In this document: positions 62,545 through 64,000 of the stretch, in pieces
Position numbering within the stretch: position 1 is the first letter of the stretch
How the letters are laid out: each line of letters begins with the position of its first letter
Assembly (NCBI GenBank): GCA_008638415.1
Contig: VWVT01000005.1
Span: 186,001 to 250,000 of the forward strand
Reading direction: 5' to 3'
Source of the DNA: Nocardiopsis sinuspersici
GTDB taxonomy: Bacteria > Actinomycetota > Actinomycetes > Streptosporangiales > Streptosporangiaceae
Length of the DNA: 64,000 bases
The notes under the pieces: model-generated
The model's database searches: none
What the model was told of the DNA's origin: nothing
The model's input: only the letters and a program-made list of their open reading frames with translations
Made by a program: the position numbers and the translations under genes

Positions 62545-63999
62545 TCACTGCTCTTCGTCGGCTCTGTGCCGATCGGCCTTGTCCGCCGCCTCGGCGGAGG
62601 CCGTCCCGGGGCGTTTGCGCCGGGTCCAGCCCTCGACGTTGCGCTGGCGGTGTCCCTCGGAGATCGCCAGCGCGCCTGGCGGCACGTCGTCGCGGACCAC
62701 GGTCCCCGCACCGGAGTAGGCGCCGTCGCCCACGCGGACCGGGGCGACGATGGTGTTGTCGCTGCCGATCCTGACGTGGTCGCCGATGACGCTCCGGGAC
62801 TTGTTGACCCCGTCGTAGTTGACGAACACCGAGGAGCAGCCGATGTTGCTGCTCTCGCCGATGTCCGCGTCCCCGACGTAGGTCAGGTGCGGGATCTTGG
62901 ATCCGGTGCCGATGTTCGAGTTCTTGACCTCGACGAAGGCACCGGCCTTGGTCCGCTCGGCCAGGCGGGTGCCCGGCCGTAGGTAGGTGTAGGGGCCGAC
63001 CGTGGCCCCGGGGCCGATCTCGGCCCGGTCCGCGGTGGTCTCGCTCACCGTGGCGCCCGCGCCGACGACCGTGTCCCTCAGGTCCGCGCGGGGGCCGACC
63101 ACCGCGTCCTCGCCGACGGCGGTGGCGCCCAGCAGCCGGGTCCCGGGTTCGAGCACGGCGTCGCGGCCGATGGTGACCTGGGCGTCCACCCAGGTGGTGG
63201 CGGGGTCGACGACGGTGACCCCGGCGAGCATGTGCTCGGCGAGCAGGCGGTCGTTGAGGACGCGGCGGGCCTCGGAGAGCTGGACGCGGTTGTTGACTCC
63301 CTGGACCTCGTGCCAGTCCTCGGCGACCCAGGCCCCGACCCGGTGCCCGTCACCGCGCAGCAGGGCGACGGCGTCGGTGACGTACTCCTCGCCCTTGGCG
63401 TTGTCGGTGGACAGGCGCTGGACGACCTCGCAGAGCAGCGCGCCGTCGAAGGCGTACATGCCCGAGTTGATCTCGTCGATCGCGTGCTGCCGGGGGGTGG
63501 CGTCGGCCTGCTCGACGATCTCGGTGAAGTCGCCGTCCTCGTCGCGGACGATGCGGCCGTAGCCGTGGGGGTCGGGCACACGTGCGGAGAGCGCGGTGAG
63601 GGCGTTGCCCTCCTTCTCGTGGGCGGCCACGAGCTCGGAGAGCGTGGAGCCGCGCAGGAGCGGGGTGTCACCGCAGGTCAGGACCACGGTGCCGCTGAGC
63701 TCGGTGCCTCTGGCGGCCAGGTCCTCGACCGCCATGCGCACGGCGTGTCCGGTGCCGTTCTGTTCCTCCTGGACCGTGGTGGTGGCCTCGGGGGCGACCA
63801 CCTCCAGGTGTGCCCTGACCTGGTCGCGGGCGTGTCCTACGACCACGACCGAGTTCTGGGGGTCGAGTTCTCGCGCCGCCGCGAGCACGTGGCCGAGCAT
63901 GCTGCGGCCGTTGAGCTCGTGAAGAACTTTGGGAAGCTTCGACTTCATTCGGGTGCCCTCGCCCGCCGCGAGGACGATGACGGCAGCCGGACGGTTCAC
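62545..63999 (-). CDS. glmU: Bifunctional UDP-GlcNAc pyrophosphorylase/GlcN-1-P acetyltransferase
   Basis: The visible start is a GTG at 63999, one base from the window edge, so a slightly longer N-terminus outside cannot be excluded; 484 residues are present. The uridyltransferase half has VIVLAAGEGTRMKSKLPKVLHEL, QEEQNGTGHAVR and LTCGDTPLL. The C-terminal left-handed beta-helix (about 250-450) has the hexapeptide repeats and the catalytic KIPHLTYVGDADIGESSNIGC segment. It makes UDP-GlcNAc for peptidoglycan. A charged tail (KRPGTASAEAADKADRH) extends beyond the core. Confidence 0.96.
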   Translation of the reverse strand: MNRPAAVIVLAAGEGTRMKSKLPKVLHELNGRSMLGHVLAAARELDPQNSVVVVGHARDQVRAHLEVVAPEATTTVQEEQNGTGHAVRMAVEDLAARGTELSGTVVLTCGDTPLLRGSTLSELVAAHEKEGNALTALSARVPDPHGYGRIVRDEDGDFTEIVEQADATPRQHAIDEINSGMYAFDGALLCEVVQRLSTDNAKGEEYVTDAVALLRGDGHRVGAWVAEDWHEVQGVNNRVQLSEARRVLNDRLLAEHMLAGVTVVDPATTWVDAQVTIGRDAVLEPGTRLLGATAVGEDAVVGPRADLRDTVVGAGATVSETTADRAEIGPGATVGPYTYLRPGTRLAERTKAGAFVEVKNSNIGTGSKIPHLTYVGDADIGESSNIGCSSVFVNYDGVNKSRSVIGDHVRIGSDNTIVAPVRVGDGAYSGAGTVVRDDVPPGALAISEGHRQRNVEGWTRRKRPGTASAEAADKADRHRADEEQ

Positions 64000-64000
64000 G

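Overview
The window is a 64 kb piece of a very GC-rich actinobacterial chromosome. Support comes from strong G/C bias at third codon positions, frequent GTG and TTG starts, GGAGG-type ribosome binding sites, a class F sortase, an SSI-like protease inhibitor, a YkvA protein, a deazaflavin-type nitroreductase, and the gene orders orn/tRNA-His and glmU-prs-rplY-pth. The gene content would fit Nocardiopsis or another member of Nocardiopsaceae, but that genus-level call is inference.

Layout. 1-2345 (minus): a Flp-like pilin, an OmpA-domain lipoprotein-like protein and a smaller secreted relative with unusually low GC, and a TadE-like protein cut by the window edge. 2889-9593: a Gly-rich TIGR04222-type membrane protein, a divergent luciferase-like oxidoreductase/ArsR pair around a perfect operator-like palindrome, a transmembrane Ser/Thr kinase, and a nitroreductase-hemerythrin fusion. 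9749-16229 (minus): a compact Tad pilus locus (CpaB, TadZ/CpaE, two TadE-like proteins, TadA, TadB, TadC), with an unknown zinc-knuckle protein (16299-17399) upstream. 18004-21804: YkvA, a divergent TetR/VOC pair with nested inverted repeats, YciI, and a class F sortase with its probable CHRD-type surface partner.

22115-32532 (minus) is the most unusual part. Five tightly linked genes encode a giant fibronectin-III protein with a roughly 630-residue low-complexity insert, a zinc-ribbon TRAFAC-type GTPase, a GAP1-family GTPase-associated protein, a second, membrane-embedded zinc-ribbon GTPase-like protein, and a 57-residue membrane peptide. Four-base start/stop overlaps join three of the four junctions. 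This matches the general plan of predicted GTPase-centred conflict or signalling systems. It is followed by an OafA-type SGNH acyltransferase, an unknown anchored protein and a membrane-tethered NB-ARC/TPR STAND ATPase (36809-40048). 40359-42441 holds three broken or chimeric genes: a twice-frameshifted SMI1/KNR4, an ABC-ATPase tail joined to an unknown N-terminus, and a frameshifted Imm21.

42571-64000 holds a quinone-oxidoreductase-like enzyme, small unknown genes, tRNA-His, orn, and a tail-anchored DUF2510 protein with repeated Thr motifs. It continues with two paralogous solute-binding/VWA proteins, an SSI-like inhibitor, a SpoU methyltransferase, a D-2-hydroxyacid dehydrogenase, a short family-A DNA polymerase and an NlpC/P60 hydrolase with a MacB/FtsX-like ectodomain. 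A suspicious G/C homopolymer tract (59448-59574) follows, then the housekeeping block pth, rplY (L25/Ctc), prs and glmU. A 61-bp near-palindromic element occurs twice (9618-9678 and 51239-51299), each time just downstream of a gene.
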